Shown here: positions 36,594-45,726 of the stretch, one piece after another
Position numbering within the stretch: position 1 is the first letter of the stretch
How the letters are laid out: the number at the start of each line of letters is the position of its first letter
Assembly (NCBI RefSeq): GCF_029835735.1
Contig: NZ_JAOEAL010000001.1
Location: 2,542,001 to 2,606,000, forward strand
Reading direction: 5' to 3'
From: Shewanella sp. GD04112
GTDB taxonomy: Bacteria; Pseudomonadota; Gammaproteobacteria; Enterobacterales; Shewanellaceae
Length of the DNA: 64,000 bases
The notes under the pieces: generated by a model
Told to the model about the DNA's origin: nothing
What the model saw: only the letters and a program-made list of their open reading frames with translations
The model's database searches: none
Position numbers and translations under genes: made by a program

Positions 36594-37262
36594 TTAATCG
36601 ATATTCAAGTACTTATGGGTCTGAATCGATAAACGCCAGTTGCGGGCAATACACACCTTCATGGCTAATTCCGTCGCCCTTGGTTTTTGGCTGATCGGTT
36701 GCAGACAAATCGTTTTCGCTGACACATCAATCCCTTTGAGTAACTCATCGAGTTCGTCGATATGATTTTCGGTCGCTATCGGGTGCTTAATCTCGTTGGC
36801 GCGGATCAAGGCCTGCGCTAACACCTGATAACCACCCTTCATATTGATCTTGGGCGAAACAGTTACCCAGGTATCAGCATCGCACTTCACCTCAAAGGTG
36901 CCACTGGTCTCGATTTGAGTGGCAAAACCGGCTGCATGAAGCGTGTGAGTTAATTCATTCAGATCGTACATACAAGGCTCACCACCTGTGATCACCACAT
37001 GGCGCGCCGTGTATCCCTTAGCGTTAAACGCCTCAATAAGACTCTGCGCCGTATGATTCGCCCAGCGCCCCACGGAGCCATCGACGGTGATCACTTGTTC
37101 GGGTGACACCTTATTTTCCTCAAGCAGATCCCAAGTCTGTTTCGTATCACACCAAGCACATCCCACAGGGCAACCCTGTAAACGTACAAAAATGGCGGGC
37201 ACTCCGGTAAAGACACCTTCACCTTGAATGGTTTCAAAGACTTCGTTGACTGGGTAATTCAT
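36594..37262 (-). CDS. queE: 7-carboxy-7-deazaguanine synthase QueE
   Basis: Radical-SAM enzyme forming 7-carboxy-7-deazaguanine from carboxytetrahydropterin in queuosine synthesis. It has 222 aa from ATG 37262; the frame is open to 37319, but E. coli QueE begins at the equivalent MNYPVNE. The 4Fe-4S motif is C31-PVG-C35-AW-C38 in the QueE-type CxxxCxxC form, followed by VITGGEPCMYDL and the SAM/C-terminal segments. It is divergent from queC across about 190 bp, so two queuosine genes share a control region. Confidence 0.95.
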   Translation of the reverse strand: MNYPVNEVFETIQGEGVFTGVPAIFVRLQGCPVGCAWCDTKQTWDLLEENKVSPEQVITVDGSVGRWANHTAQSLIEAFNAKGYTARHVVITGGEPCMYDLNELTHTLHAAGFATQIETSGTFEVKCDADTWVTVSPKINMKGGYQVLAQALIRANEIKHPIATENHIDELDELLKGIDVSAKTICLQPISQKPRATELAMKVCIARNWRLSIQTHKYLNID

Positions 37263-37450
37263 GCTAGCGTTCCGTTTTTCTGGGGCGGCATTTATAGAGG
37301 ATTTTAGCTGCAGCTGCAAGTTTTTACCGCCTCAGCCATTGTGATACCAAGTGCCGCATCCCCGGCGCCACGCGCCAGCAAAGAGTTTGCAAGCCCTAGC
37401 GCCTGAGTTACACTTACGCCCTATTTTATGTGTCAATTTAAGTGGATCCT

Positions 37451-38170
37451 ATGTCAGCAGCATCAGTTTCAAAGGTGGTAGTGGTTTTCAGTGGCGGACA
37501 AGACTCAACGACTTGTCTTATTCAAGCCTTAACTCAGTTTGATGAAGTCCACGGGATCACCTTCGATTATGGTCAGCGTCACCGTGAAGAAATTGAAGTT
37601 GCTAAATTCCTCGCCAAGCGCTTAAAGATCACTAGCCATAAAGTGATGGATGTAAGCTTACTCAATGAGTTAGCGATTTCTGCCCTCACCCGAGATGCGA
37701 TCCCCGTATCCCACGAATTAATGGAAAATGGCTTACCCAACACCTTTGTGCCCGGCCGCAATATCCTGTTTTTGACTTTGGCGGGGATCTACGCCTATCA
37801 ATTAGGGGCCGAGGCGATTATTACCGGTGTCTGCGAAACCGATTTTTCCGGTTATCCCGACTGTCGCCACGACTTTGTGCGCGCGATGGAATCGGCACTG
37901 ATGCAAGGCATGGATAAAAAGCTTGAGATCATCACGCCATTAATGTGGCTCAACAAAGCCCAAACCTGGGCGCTGGCCGATAAATATCAGCAGCTCGATT
38001 TGGTTCGCCACCATACCCTGACCTGTTATAACGGCATTGTCGGCGATGGTTGCGGTGATTGCCCAGCCTGCCATCTTCGCAAACGGGGCTTAGAGGATTA
38101 CCTGCAAAATAAAGCAGAGGTGATGGCCTCGCTGGACAAGGCAACTGAAACGGGTAAACCGCAGGCGTGA
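37451..38170 (+). CDS. queC: 7-cyano-7-deazaguanine synthase QueC
   Basis: ATP-dependent ligase turning 7-carboxy-7-deazaguanine into preQ0, next in the queuosine path after QueE. The 239-aa protein has the PP-loop SGGQDST (residues 14-20), the conserved VPGRNILFL and FSGYPDCR segments, and the C-terminal zinc cysteines CYNGIVGDGCGDCPAC. ATG 37451 gives the normal N terminus; an in-frame GTG is 9 nt upstream. Its stop overlaps the rhombosortase start (GTGA). Confidence 0.95.
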   Translation: MSAASVSKVVVVFSGGQDSTTCLIQALTQFDEVHGITFDYGQRHREEIEVAKFLAKRLKITSHKVMDVSLLNELAISALTRDAIPVSHELMENGLPNTFVPGRNILFLTLAGIYAYQLGAEAIITGVCETDFSGYPDCRHDFVRAMESALMQGMDKKLEIITPLMWLNKAQTWALADKYQQLDLVRHHTLTCYNGIVGDGCGDCPACHLRKRGLEDYLQNKAEVMASLDKATETGKPQA

Positions 38171-38784
38171 GACTGGTAACGTTAAAAAAACTCGGCCCCT
38201 ATTGGCTGGCGCTTATCGTCAGTCTGCTCTGTGCGCTCTTGTATGTTGCGGGACTTTTTACCCCGAGCATAGATAACCTGCTCGCCTATCGCCGCAGCGC
38301 CATCAGTGACGGCCAGTGGTGGCGTCTACTCACAGGCAATCTGCTGCATACCAATCATTGGCACCTGCTGATGAATCTCGCGGGATTATGGGTAGTGTTG
38401 TTTTTGCACCACTTTCATTACCGACTTAACGGATTAACCGCGCTGTTTGTCCTGCTTTGTCTGTTTGAAGGCATTGGCCTATATCTGGGTTATCCGCAAC
38501 TCTTAGGCTATGTGGGGCTGAGTGGCATGTTACACGGGCTATTCACCTTTGGTGCAGTGCAGGATATTCGCCGCAAAATGCGCTCGGGTTATCTGCTGTT
38601 GCTCGGCGTGATAGTTAAAGTCGGCCATGAACAATTTTATGGTGCCAGTGATGATGTGACCGCAATGATTGGTGCACGCGTGGCCACTGAGGCGCATTTA
38701 GTCGGCCTGATCTGCGGCTTAGTCTGCGCGCTTATGGTGTTTGTGTACCAACGAAGCAGATTAGCCAAGGAAACGTCGCGCTAA
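38167..38784 (+). CDS. rrtA: Rhombosortase (rhomboid-type intramembrane serine protease)
   Basis: 205-aa membrane protein with six hydrophobic segments. It is a rhomboid of the rhombosortase subfamily, which processes GlyGly-CTERM exported proteins. The catalytic Ser119 lies in GLSGMLHG and the partner His177 in TEAHLVG; HTNHWHLLMN is the conserved loop His/Asn region. GTG start, overlapping queC by 4 nt, so the two are translationally coupled. No GlyGly-CTERM substrate gene is seen in the window. A general GlpG-type rhomboid is the alternative, but the short length and Shewanella context favour rhombosortase. Confidence 0.8.
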   Translation: MRLVTLKKLGPYWLALIVSLLCALLYVAGLFTPSIDNLLAYRRSAISDGQWWRLLTGNLLHTNHWHLLMNLAGLWVVLFLHHFHYRLNGLTALFVLLCLFEGIGLYLGYPQLLGYVGLSGMLHGLFTFGAVQDIRRKMRSGYLLLLGVIVKVGHEQFYGASDDVTAMIGARVATEAHLVGLICGLVCALMVFVYQRSRLAKETSR

Positions 38785-38813
38785 TACCTACTATTTTGAT
38801 TAATTCATACAAT

Positions 38814-38850
38814 AAAAAGCCGCCTCACATTGTTGTGTTGGCGGCTTTTT
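38814..38850. terminator. Bidirectional terminator between rhombosortase and uvrB
   Basis: An 11-bp stem AAAAAGCCGCC/GGCGGCTTTTT with an inner CACA/TGTG extension, between convergent genes. Confidence 0.9.
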
Positions 38851-38924
38851 ATTAAGTAGTTAACTTGGTATCTGCTTGATTAACATCGCAGTCCTACGTC
38901 TAACAAGCTAAGACTCTGATTTAG

Positions 38925-40946
38925 TTAGGCGGTGATCAGCAACTCCCGTAAACGTTTCACCTCATCACGCAGGGCCGCTGCCTGTTCAAACTCCAAGTTA
39001 CGCGCATGTTCATGCATTTGCTTCTCGAGCTTGTCGATATCATGGCTCAGCTGCGCCGCATCGGCTTGATAACGTTTGGCTTTAGGTTCAGCCACTTTAC
39101 CCAGTGACGCTTGGCGATAACCCTTTTCAGTGTCTCTGCCATCATCCACATCCATCACATCGGTAATACGCTTGACCACGCCTTTTGGCACTATGCCATG
39201 CTCAAGGTTGTAGGCATGCTGCTTCTCACGACGACGCTCGGTTTCACCCATCGCCTTGGCCATCGATTGGGTGATCCTATCCGCATAGAGGATAACCTTG
39301 CCATTGACGTTACGTGCGGCGCGACCTATGGTCTGAATAAGCGAGCGCTCCGAACGTAAAAAGCCTTCCTTATCGGCATCAAGAATACAGACTAAGGAAA
39401 CTTCGGGCATGTCTAAACCTTCACGCAGCAAGTTGATGCCGACCAGCACATCAAACTTACCGAGGCGCAGATCGCGAATGATCTCCACCCGCTCCACGGT
39501 ATCGATGTCCGAGTGCAAATAACGCACTTTGACACCGTGTTCATCGAGGTATTCGGTTAAATCCTCGGACATACGTTTAGTTAAGGTGGTGACAAGTACC
39601 CGCTCATTAACGGCAACGCGCTTGGCCACCTCGGAGAGTAAATCGTCCACTTGAATGCTGACCGGGCGCACTTCCAACTCGGGATCGAGCAAACCCGTTG
39701 GCCGAACCACTTGCTCAACAATCTCACCGCCACTCTTATCCAGCTCGTAAGGGTTTGGTGTTGCCGACACATAAATGGTCTGCGGCATCAGTTGCTCAAA
39801 CTCTTCAAACTTCAGCGGCCGGTTATCGAGCGCCGAAGGCAAACGGAAGCCATATTCCACAAGCGTGGTTTTACGGGAGCGGTCCCCCTTATACATGGCG
39901 CCAATTTGCGGCACAGTGACGTGGGACTCGTCGATAATCAACAAACCATCGGCGGGTAAATAATCGAGCAAGGTTGGCGGTCCCTCACCCGGTGCACGAC
40001 CCGACAAGTAGCGTGAGTAGTTTTCAATACCGGAGCAATAACCCAGTTCGACCATCATCTCGATATCGTATTGCACCCGCTCGTGGATCCGCTGCGCTTC
40101 AATCAACTTATTGTTGTCGAGTAAATACTGCTTGCGCTCACGTAGCTCTTCTTTAATTGACTCGGTCGCTTCGAGGATTTTTTCCCGCGGCGTCACATAG
40201 TGGGTTTTCGGATACACAGTGGTGCGCGCAATGCGCTTAACTATCTGCCCCGTTAACGGGTCAAACTCGCTTAAACGTTCAATTTCATCGTCAAACAGCT
40301 CTACCCGAATACCGTAGCGATCCGAGTCGGCGGGGAAAATATCGATGACTTCTCCACGGGCGCGGAAGGTACCGCGCTGCAACTCGAGATCGTTGCGAGT
40401 ATATTGCAGTTCACTCAAGCGCTTAAGAATATCCCGCTGTCCCATGGTATCGCCCTGGCGTAGGTGTAAGAGCATCTTCATGTAGGAATCGGGATCGCCA
40501 AGACCGTAAATTGCCGATACAGAGGCAATCAAGACCACATCCTTACGCTCCAGCAGCGCTTTCGTGGCCGAGAGACGCATTTGCTCGATATGGGCGTTCA
40601 CCGACGCATCCTTTTCAATAAAGGTGTTCGATGCGGGTACGTAGGCTTCTGGCTGGTAATAGTCGTAATAAGAGACGAAGTACTCCACCGCATTATTGGG
40701 GAAAAACTCTTTCATCTCGCCATAAAGCTGCGCCGCCAGTGTCTTGTTTGGCGCCATAATAATCGTCGGGCGCCCAAGCTGGGCTATCACATTGGCGATG
40801 GTGAACGTCTTACCCGAGCCCGTCACCCCCAAAAGGGTTTGACAAGCTAGGCCAGATTCGAGGCCATCGACCAACTTGGCGATGGCCGTGGGCTGATCCC
40901 CTGCGGGGGCGAATTGGGATTCAAGCTGAAAAACAGATTCTGACAC
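38925..40946 (-). CDS. uvrB: UvrABC excinuclease subunit B
   Basis: Damage-verifying helicase-like subunit of nucleotide excision repair; it is loaded by UvrA and recruits UvrC. 673 aa, the usual length. Walker A GVTGSGKT (40-47), the beta-hairpin region YYDYYQPEAYVP, DESHVTVPQ (helicase II), QTIGRAARN (helicase VI) and the C-terminal UVR motif are present. No SOS box could be found in the upstream gap. Confidence 0.97.
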   Translation of the reverse strand: MSESVFQLESQFAPAGDQPTAIAKLVDGLESGLACQTLLGVTGSGKTFTIANVIAQLGRPTIIMAPNKTLAAQLYGEMKEFFPNNAVEYFVSYYDYYQPEAYVPASNTFIEKDASVNAHIEQMRLSATKALLERKDVVLIASVSAIYGLGDPDSYMKMLLHLRQGDTMGQRDILKRLSELQYTRNDLELQRGTFRARGEVIDIFPADSDRYGIRVELFDDEIERLSEFDPLTGQIVKRIARTTVYPKTHYVTPREKILEATESIKEELRERKQYLLDNNKLIEAQRIHERVQYDIEMMVELGYCSGIENYSRYLSGRAPGEGPPTLLDYLPADGLLIIDESHVTVPQIGAMYKGDRSRKTTLVEYGFRLPSALDNRPLKFEEFEQLMPQTIYVSATPNPYELDKSGGEIVEQVVRPTGLLDPELEVRPVSIQVDDLLSEVAKRVAVNERVLVTTLTKRMSEDLTEYLDEHGVKVRYLHSDIDTVERVEIIRDLRLGKFDVLVGINLLREGLDMPEVSLVCILDADKEGFLRSERSLIQTIGRAARNVNGKVILYADRITQSMAKAMGETERRREKQHAYNLEHGIVPKGVVKRITDVMDVDDGRDTEKGYRQASLGKVAEPKAKRYQADAAQLSHDIDKLEKQMHEHARNLEFEQAAALRDEVKRLRELLITA

Positions 40947-41641
40947 GCGAACATATCCTTGTGGTTAGTCGACTCATTCTAATCAAGTCGTCCATTAAGC
41001 TCCAGCAGTTATCCTTCTTAAACCATGAGTACAGATTTGCACTAGCTCAAGTAAATGACAGTTTGATGGACAGAAAGTGAAACTTTTTGACCACGAGGTT
41101 TTAATGCTCAAATTGGCGATAAAACGCCCTAAAACTCAGGAGAAATGCCAAATTAATACACAAGAGTTGACTTTCACTTGCTTACAAAATTGCAACCTGA
41201 ATCGACTCCAAAAAAGATAAGACTTGCAATTATTATCTATCTGAAAAATATGGCTTAATATTTTTATCGCCAAAATAGTGCAATTTAAGTCCATCGCCCG
41301 CACGGCAAGGCTTTGCTGCCTGTTTCAAGCCGCAACTCACAGGGTTATCCACAGAATTTGTTGATAAGTCGAAATAAGTGAGAAACCATGCGGGATTGAG
41401 GAGTATTTCACCCTAGCGTCAGCTGATGGACGGCTTTGGTAATTTAATTACATTTGATAAATGTTACTACTTGTTACGACCTAGAGCATTCGAAAAATCT
41501 GATACATGTCCAACTGTTAGGCTTTAACCTTGGCATTGCAGCATAAAATGACAGCGTTTACCCATTCACGACGTATTAATGTGGGCAAAGCCTTTATATA
41601 AGGCTCGTTCTCCTGATTGATCACCGCTGCGGATAACTGCG
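40947..41641. other. Non-coding gap upstream of uvrB with one DnaA box
   Basis: 695 bp with no convincing coding frame. It contains a consensus DnaA box TTATCCACA at 41345-41353, AT-rich stretches at 41150-41290, and no CTGT-N8-ACAG SOS site. Confidence 0.5.
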
Positions 41642-41845
41642 CTAAATTAAGTCCTCTGCCAACGCGGCGGCAAAAAGTGCTTCATCCGCCGATGCAACCA
41701 CAAAGAGGATTTCGGCTAAGTCTTGGATTTTTTGAAAATCAGGGTCATCTAAGTGCATGGATAATTCGCGGTATTGACGCAGTACATCTAAGGTCAACGG
41801 TTCCTGAAGTAAGGCTTCCGCTTGCGCTAATCGACTCATTGCCAT
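41642..41845 (-). CDS. Small helical protein of unknown function
   Basis: 67 aa from ATG 41845, chosen because GAGAGG lies 8 nt upstream; the frame is open to 41878. The sequence is Leu/Ala/Asp-rich and helical (MAMSRLAQAEALLQEP, DLAEILFVVASADEALFAAA) with no cysteine, signal or membrane segment. I do not recognise a family. Its good ribosome-binding site and codon use support a real gene; it stands alone between uvrB and the tRNA-Asn cluster. Confidence 0.6.
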   Translation of the reverse strand: MAMSRLAQAEALLQEPLTLDVLRQYRELSMHLDDPDFQKIQDLAEILFVVASADEALFAAALAEDLI

Positions 41846-42289
41846 GGTTATCACCTCTCGGGATGTTTTCGATGCCACCTATATTGTTAAAAATGGCGTC
41901 TATCTGTCGCTATAGGGATAATGTGAAGTGTCTTGGGTTATCGCTTTACCCATTGCTTTGCATCGGCACAAAGGTCAAATTGAATGCCGCATACTCAATT
42001 CGACCTCAATAGTGCAGTTTCGTTGCCACGAATTTGAACTTTATCTAGTTAAGACCGAGCTTTTAGAAATTTCAAATTAACCATTAACCCCAATAACTGC
42101 TGTCAATTTAATCAATTAAGCCTTTTGGGGATTTTTACCGACGGATAAAAGCCAACTGAGTTTGGATGTTTGCATACGCTATCTTACGAAAACATAAGTT
42201 ATTTCTTCATCAAAATGCTGATTTCTACACCGCAATGCACATTAGATGAGCACTTAACAGCATAATTACACTTTTTTTAGTAACTCGAG

Positions 42290-42318
42290 TTGACTCATCC
42301 CACAGAGCGTTTTACTAT
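42290..42318 (+). promoter_or_regulatory. Sigma-70 promoter of the tRNA-Asn cluster
   Basis: TTGACT (42290-42295), 17-bp spacer, TACTAT (42313-42318), then a GC-rich discriminator GCGCTCCG, 42 bp before the first tRNA. The rest of the 514-bp gap 41846-42359 shows no gene. Confidence 0.8.
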
Positions 42319-42359
42319 GCGCTCCGTTCTCAACGAGTCATCGAGACGAGAGAAACGAT

Positions 42360-42435
42360 TCCCCTGTAGTTCAGTCGGTAGAACGGCGGACTGTTAATCC
42401 GTATGTCACTGGTTCAAGTCCAGTCAGGGGAGCCA
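42360..42435 (+). tRNA. tRNA-Asn (GUU), copy 1
   Basis: 76-nt cloverleaf: acceptor TCCCCTG/CAGGGGA, anticodon loop CTGTTAATC giving GUU, T-loop GGTTCAAGTCC, discriminator G and encoded CCA. Confidence 0.97.
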
Positions 42436-42482
42436 AATTTCAATCTCGATAAAAGTGAGGATACAGTTAGGTAACTAACGAT

Positions 42483-42558
42483 TCCCCTGTAGTTCAGTCG
42501 GTAGAACGGCGGACTGTTAATCCGTATGTCACTGGTTCAAGTCCAGTCAGGGGAGCCA
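42483..42558 (+). tRNA. tRNA-Asn (GUU), copy 2
   Basis: Identical 76-nt sequence, 47 bp after copy 1, with encoded CCA. Confidence 0.97.
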
Positions 42559-42589
42559 CTTAATTATCAAGCTGTTGCGTTAAAACGAT

Positions 42590-42665
42590 TCCCCTGTAGT
42601 TCAGTCGGTAGAACGGCGGACTGTTAATCCGTATGTCACTGGTTCAAGTCCAGTCAGGGGAGCCA
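42590..42665 (+). tRNA. tRNA-Asn (GUU), copy 3
   Basis: Identical 76-nt sequence, 31 bp after copy 2; copies 1-3 share the 5' flank AACGAT. Confidence 0.97.
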
Positions 42666-42711
42666 CTAACGCAAGACAAGTTAAAGTCGATAGCAATATC
42701 GCATCATCTAC

Positions 42712-42787
42712 TCCCCTGTAGTTCAGTCGGTAGAACGGCGGACTGTTAATCCGTATGTCACTGGTTCAAGTCCAGTCAGGGGAGCCA
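42712..42787 (+). tRNA. tRNA-Asn (GUU), copy 4
   Basis: Identical 76-nt sequence. Its 5' spacer contains AAGTCGATAGCAATATCGCA, repeated before copy 5. Confidence 0.97.
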
Positions 42788-42833
42788 CTTTCAAGATGAT
42801 ATCTTAAGTCGATAGCAATATCGCACCCTCTAC

Positions 42834-42909
42834 TCCCCTGTAGTTCAGTCGGTAGAACGGCGGACTGTTAATCCGTATGTCACTGGTTCAAGTCCAGTCA
42901 GGGGAGCCA
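42834..42909 (+). tRNA. tRNA-Asn (GUU), copy 5
   Basis: Identical 76-nt sequence; the shared 20-bp spacer with copy 4 marks a recent unit duplication. No hairpin terminator is evident after it. Confidence 0.97.
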
Positions 42910-43117
42910 CTTTCTTGCGATTCCATCCAATCTTCTAAGCTTCGATAACTCGTCATCTAGGCGTGTGTTTTCATTTCTGTTTTACGCCAAATACGGTTAC
43001 ACTGTAAGCAGTTTGTTAACCAAAATTCCGAGTATCATCACGCAGATAGGGATATTGACTGAGCACTCTCTTAATATTCTGTCCGCAAATACTTCACCAC
43101 ATTGAGAGCGGGTTTTT

Positions 43118-45022
43118 ATGGCGATGTCTAAATCATATCCCATCTTTTTATTGCTGATTTTTTTAGGGCTGTTTGGTTGGATTTATCACAACGAAAATAA
43201 TCAGCTCCAGGTGCAGCAACAGCAAGAGCTTAATAACTTTAAACAGTACATGGGTAACTTTACCCAATGGCAAGGCAATGGCGCCGAGCTTTACCAAAGT
43301 ATTGCCAGTCATTATCCGCTGCAATTTTTCCAATATGTCGATGATACCGACGGACAACTTAATTTTACTCAGGGCGATCTCAACTCCCAAAGCCCTCACC
43401 CGCTAGCCGGATTGTTTGCCTTAGATTTATCCCATACGCAAAAACTGGCTGCGGGGCGTTTACAAGTTAAGTTAAGTGCCGATCAAGCGATTGAAAATGC
43501 GATCACTAGTACCCAGCAATTGGGATTGGTATTGGTGCTGACCTATATCCTGTTGATGGTTGTTTTTATCCTGCTTATCAACAAATTAAAATCAGCTATC
43601 CGTTATGCGGCAGAGTATATTTCCCATATTCCTGACATGAATTTTTCTGCCATTGAATCTTCGAAGCTGAACGGTGAAATGGCGCCAGTGAAATTAGCCT
43701 TAGAAGACTGCCGAACTCAGCTCAAATCTAAACTGGATTTACTGACCCAAGAAAATCAAAAATTACATAAAGCCGCCTATCAAGATCCTGTGACTGGTTT
43801 TGGCAGTCGCCCACCTTTTACCACTAAATTAGAAAGCATCAGTAACCGCAGCATCCCACAACTCGGGCTGTTAGCCATGGTCAAAGCGACTGAGCTTTCC
43901 CATGTGAACCAATTGCAAGGCCGCTCTGCGGGTGATGATTATCTTGCGAGTGTTGCCAATTGCATTCGTAAGGCTTGTTCAAAATATCCCGATTCTGAGT
44001 GTTACCGTGTCTCCAGTGCAGATTTTGCGATTTTTTTACCTGACTTAGTGTTAAAAGACGGCCCTAAGTTTTTAGAACAACTTAAAGTGTTCCTCGATGA
44101 ATACCAGCAGATGACCAGAGCCGAATCGGTGGCGCACATTGGCTTAGTACCTTATCAACAGGGGACCGATCCCGTTAATTTGCTCTCCTTAGCGGACACC
44201 GCCGTCAGTATTGCGCAAACCTTAGGTCCCAATAGTTTCCATATTCAAGAGAAACTCAACGGCGACGAGCAGTTTGGGGATGACCGTTGGAAAGTGGCAA
44301 TCAATGATTTAATCACCCGCCAAGCGTTGAAGTTTTTCCAACAGCCGATTCAACCTTGCCGCAATGATGTCGAGGTCTATCGCGAACTACTCGCACGTTT
44401 TTACAACAACGAAGGCAAGTTTTTACCCACCACTACAGTCATCGCCATGGCCGAACGCCACGGCATGAGCACCGAATTAGATAAATTAGTGGTGATCAGC
44501 ACATTAAGAATGCTTAAAGAAAATCCGACCATTAGCGGCAACTTTGGCGTCAATATCAGCGCCTTTTCGGCCCATCAAGAATTGTTTGTTGGCTGGTTAA
44601 GGGATGTGTTGAGTAAGCATAAATACATCGCTTCTCGCCTAGTGTTTGAGATCAACGAATCCGGTATGCAGGCCAATTTAGGCGCCAGCTATAAGTTTGT
44701 TCGAGAAGTCCATAGTGTCGGTTCACGGGTCTCAATTGAGCGCTTTGGAATGAGCTTTACCTCCTTCAAATTCTTCAGTGAAGTGCGTCCAGACTACATT
44801 AAGCTCGATGGCAGCTACACCTCATCAATCGATGAAGACAGCAATAATAAGTTCTTCGTACGGATGATGGTCGATGTGGCACGACGCATCGGCATTCGAG
44901 TAATCGCCACCAGTGTCGAGCGCCAAGAGGAAAAACTGACCCTCGAAAAACTCCTCGTCGATGGTTTGCAGGGCTATTATATTGCCCAGCCACAGGCCAT
45001 TACCTTAACTGACCAAATTTAA
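43118..45022 (+). CDS. Membrane GGDEF-EAL protein with degenerate domains (CsrD/LapD-like)
   Basis: 634 aa. One TM helix at residues 8-21, a periplasmic segment of about 110 residues, a second TM at about 134-153, then GGDEF and EAL domains. The GGDEF signature is SSADF (299-303) and the EAL is ELL (VYRELLARF), with FGVNISAF and FGMSFTSFKFF replacing catalytic motifs, so neither activity is expected. Such proteins act as c-di-GMP receptors (LapD) or as RNA-turnover adaptors (CsrD); which applies is unclear. It precedes the rnf operon by 125 bp on the same strand. Confidence 0.82.
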   Translation: MAMSKSYPIFLLLIFLGLFGWIYHNENNQLQVQQQQELNNFKQYMGNFTQWQGNGAELYQSIASHYPLQFFQYVDDTDGQLNFTQGDLNSQSPHPLAGLFALDLSHTQKLAAGRLQVKLSADQAIENAITSTQQLGLVLVLTYILLMVVFILLINKLKSAIRYAAEYISHIPDMNFSAIESSKLNGEMAPVKLALEDCRTQLKSKLDLLTQENQKLHKAAYQDPVTGFGSRPPFTTKLESISNRSIPQLGLLAMVKATELSHVNQLQGRSAGDDYLASVANCIRKACSKYPDSECYRVSSADFAIFLPDLVLKDGPKFLEQLKVFLDEYQQMTRAESVAHIGLVPYQQGTDPVNLLSLADTAVSIAQTLGPNSFHIQEKLNGDEQFGDDRWKVAINDLITRQALKFFQQPIQPCRNDVEVYRELLARFYNNEGKFLPTTTVIAMAERHGMSTELDKLVVISTLRMLKENPTISGNFGVNISAFSAHQELFVGWLRDVLSKHKYIASRLVFEINESGMQANLGASYKFVREVHSVGSRVSIERFGMSFTSFKFFSEVRPDYIKLDGSYTSSIDEDSNNKFFVRMMVDVARRIGIRVIATSVERQEEKLTLEKLLVDGLQGYYIAQPQAITLTDQI

Positions 45023-45147
45023 GCCAGCACAGGGTTAATGGAGCGCGCAAATTTACAGTAAAGATAGTTAACCCTGCATTCTATATGTTGTTTATGCAAA
45101 CGGAAAAGTCGATAATACGGCCAAGATCCGTTTAGACAAGTATTGAG

Positions 45148-45726
45148 ATGAGTGAATATCTCCTGTTGTTGATCAGCACCGTACTGGTCAACAATTTCGT
45201 ATTAGTGAAATTCTTAGGTTTATGTCCTTTTATGGGGGTCTCCAGTAAATTGGAGTCCGCTATTGGCATGTCCATGGCGACCACCTTCGTGTTGACCTTG
45301 GCATCCATTCTCAGTTACCTCGTCAACCAATATCTATTATTGCCTTTTGACCTCAGCTACTTGCGTACCATGAGCTTTATTCTGGTCATTGCCGTGGTGG
45401 TGCAATTTACTGAGATGGTGGTGCAAAAAACCAGTGCCTCCCTACACCGAGCGCTCGGGATCTATCTGCCATTGATCACCACTAACTGTGCCGTACTGGG
45501 TGTGGCCCTGTTAAACGTGAACGAGAAACACGATTTTATTCAGTCAGCTATCTATGGTTTTGGGGCTGCAGTAGGTTTTTCCTTAGTGTTAATTCTGTTT
45601 TCCGCGATGCGCGAACGTTTAGCGGCCGCTGATGTGCCCATGCCGTTTAAGGGCGGCGCTATCGCCATGATCACCGCAGGCTTAATGTCTTTAGCCTTTA
45701 TGGGATTCACAGGATTGGTTAAATAG
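45148..45726 (+). CDS. rnfA: Rnf/Rsx electron transport complex subunit A
   Basis: 192-aa integral membrane subunit with six helices of the NQR/RNF complex, which couples electron flow between ferredoxin and NAD+ to ion movement, or in E. coli keeps SoxR reduced. The signatures NNFVLVKFLGLCPFMGVS and LITTNCAVLGVALLN are typical, with the cysteines CPF and TNC that bind a 2Fe-2S cluster with RnfE. First gene of rnfABCDGE; its stop abuts the rnfB ATG. Confidence 0.97.
   Translation: MSEYLLLLISTVLVNNFVLVKFLGLCPFMGVSSKLESAIGMSMATTFVLTLASILSYLVNQYLLLPFDLSYLRTMSFILVIAVVVQFTEMVVQKTSASLHRALGIYLPLITTNCAVLGVALLNVNEKHDFIQSAIYGFGAAVGFSLVLILFSAMRERLAAADVPMPFKGGAIAMITAGLMSLAFMGFTGLVK

Noticed and set aside
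40947..41100. SOS (LexA) box for uvrB
   Set aside because: I searched for CTGT-N8-ACAG-like palindromes before uvrB and saw none; an ACAG half-site alone is not enough.
42360..42909. Regularly spaced identical repeats resembling a CRISPR array
   Set aside because: The repeats fold as 76-nt tRNA-Asn genes with CCA ends; they are too long and the spacers too variable in length for CRISPR. No cas genes are present.
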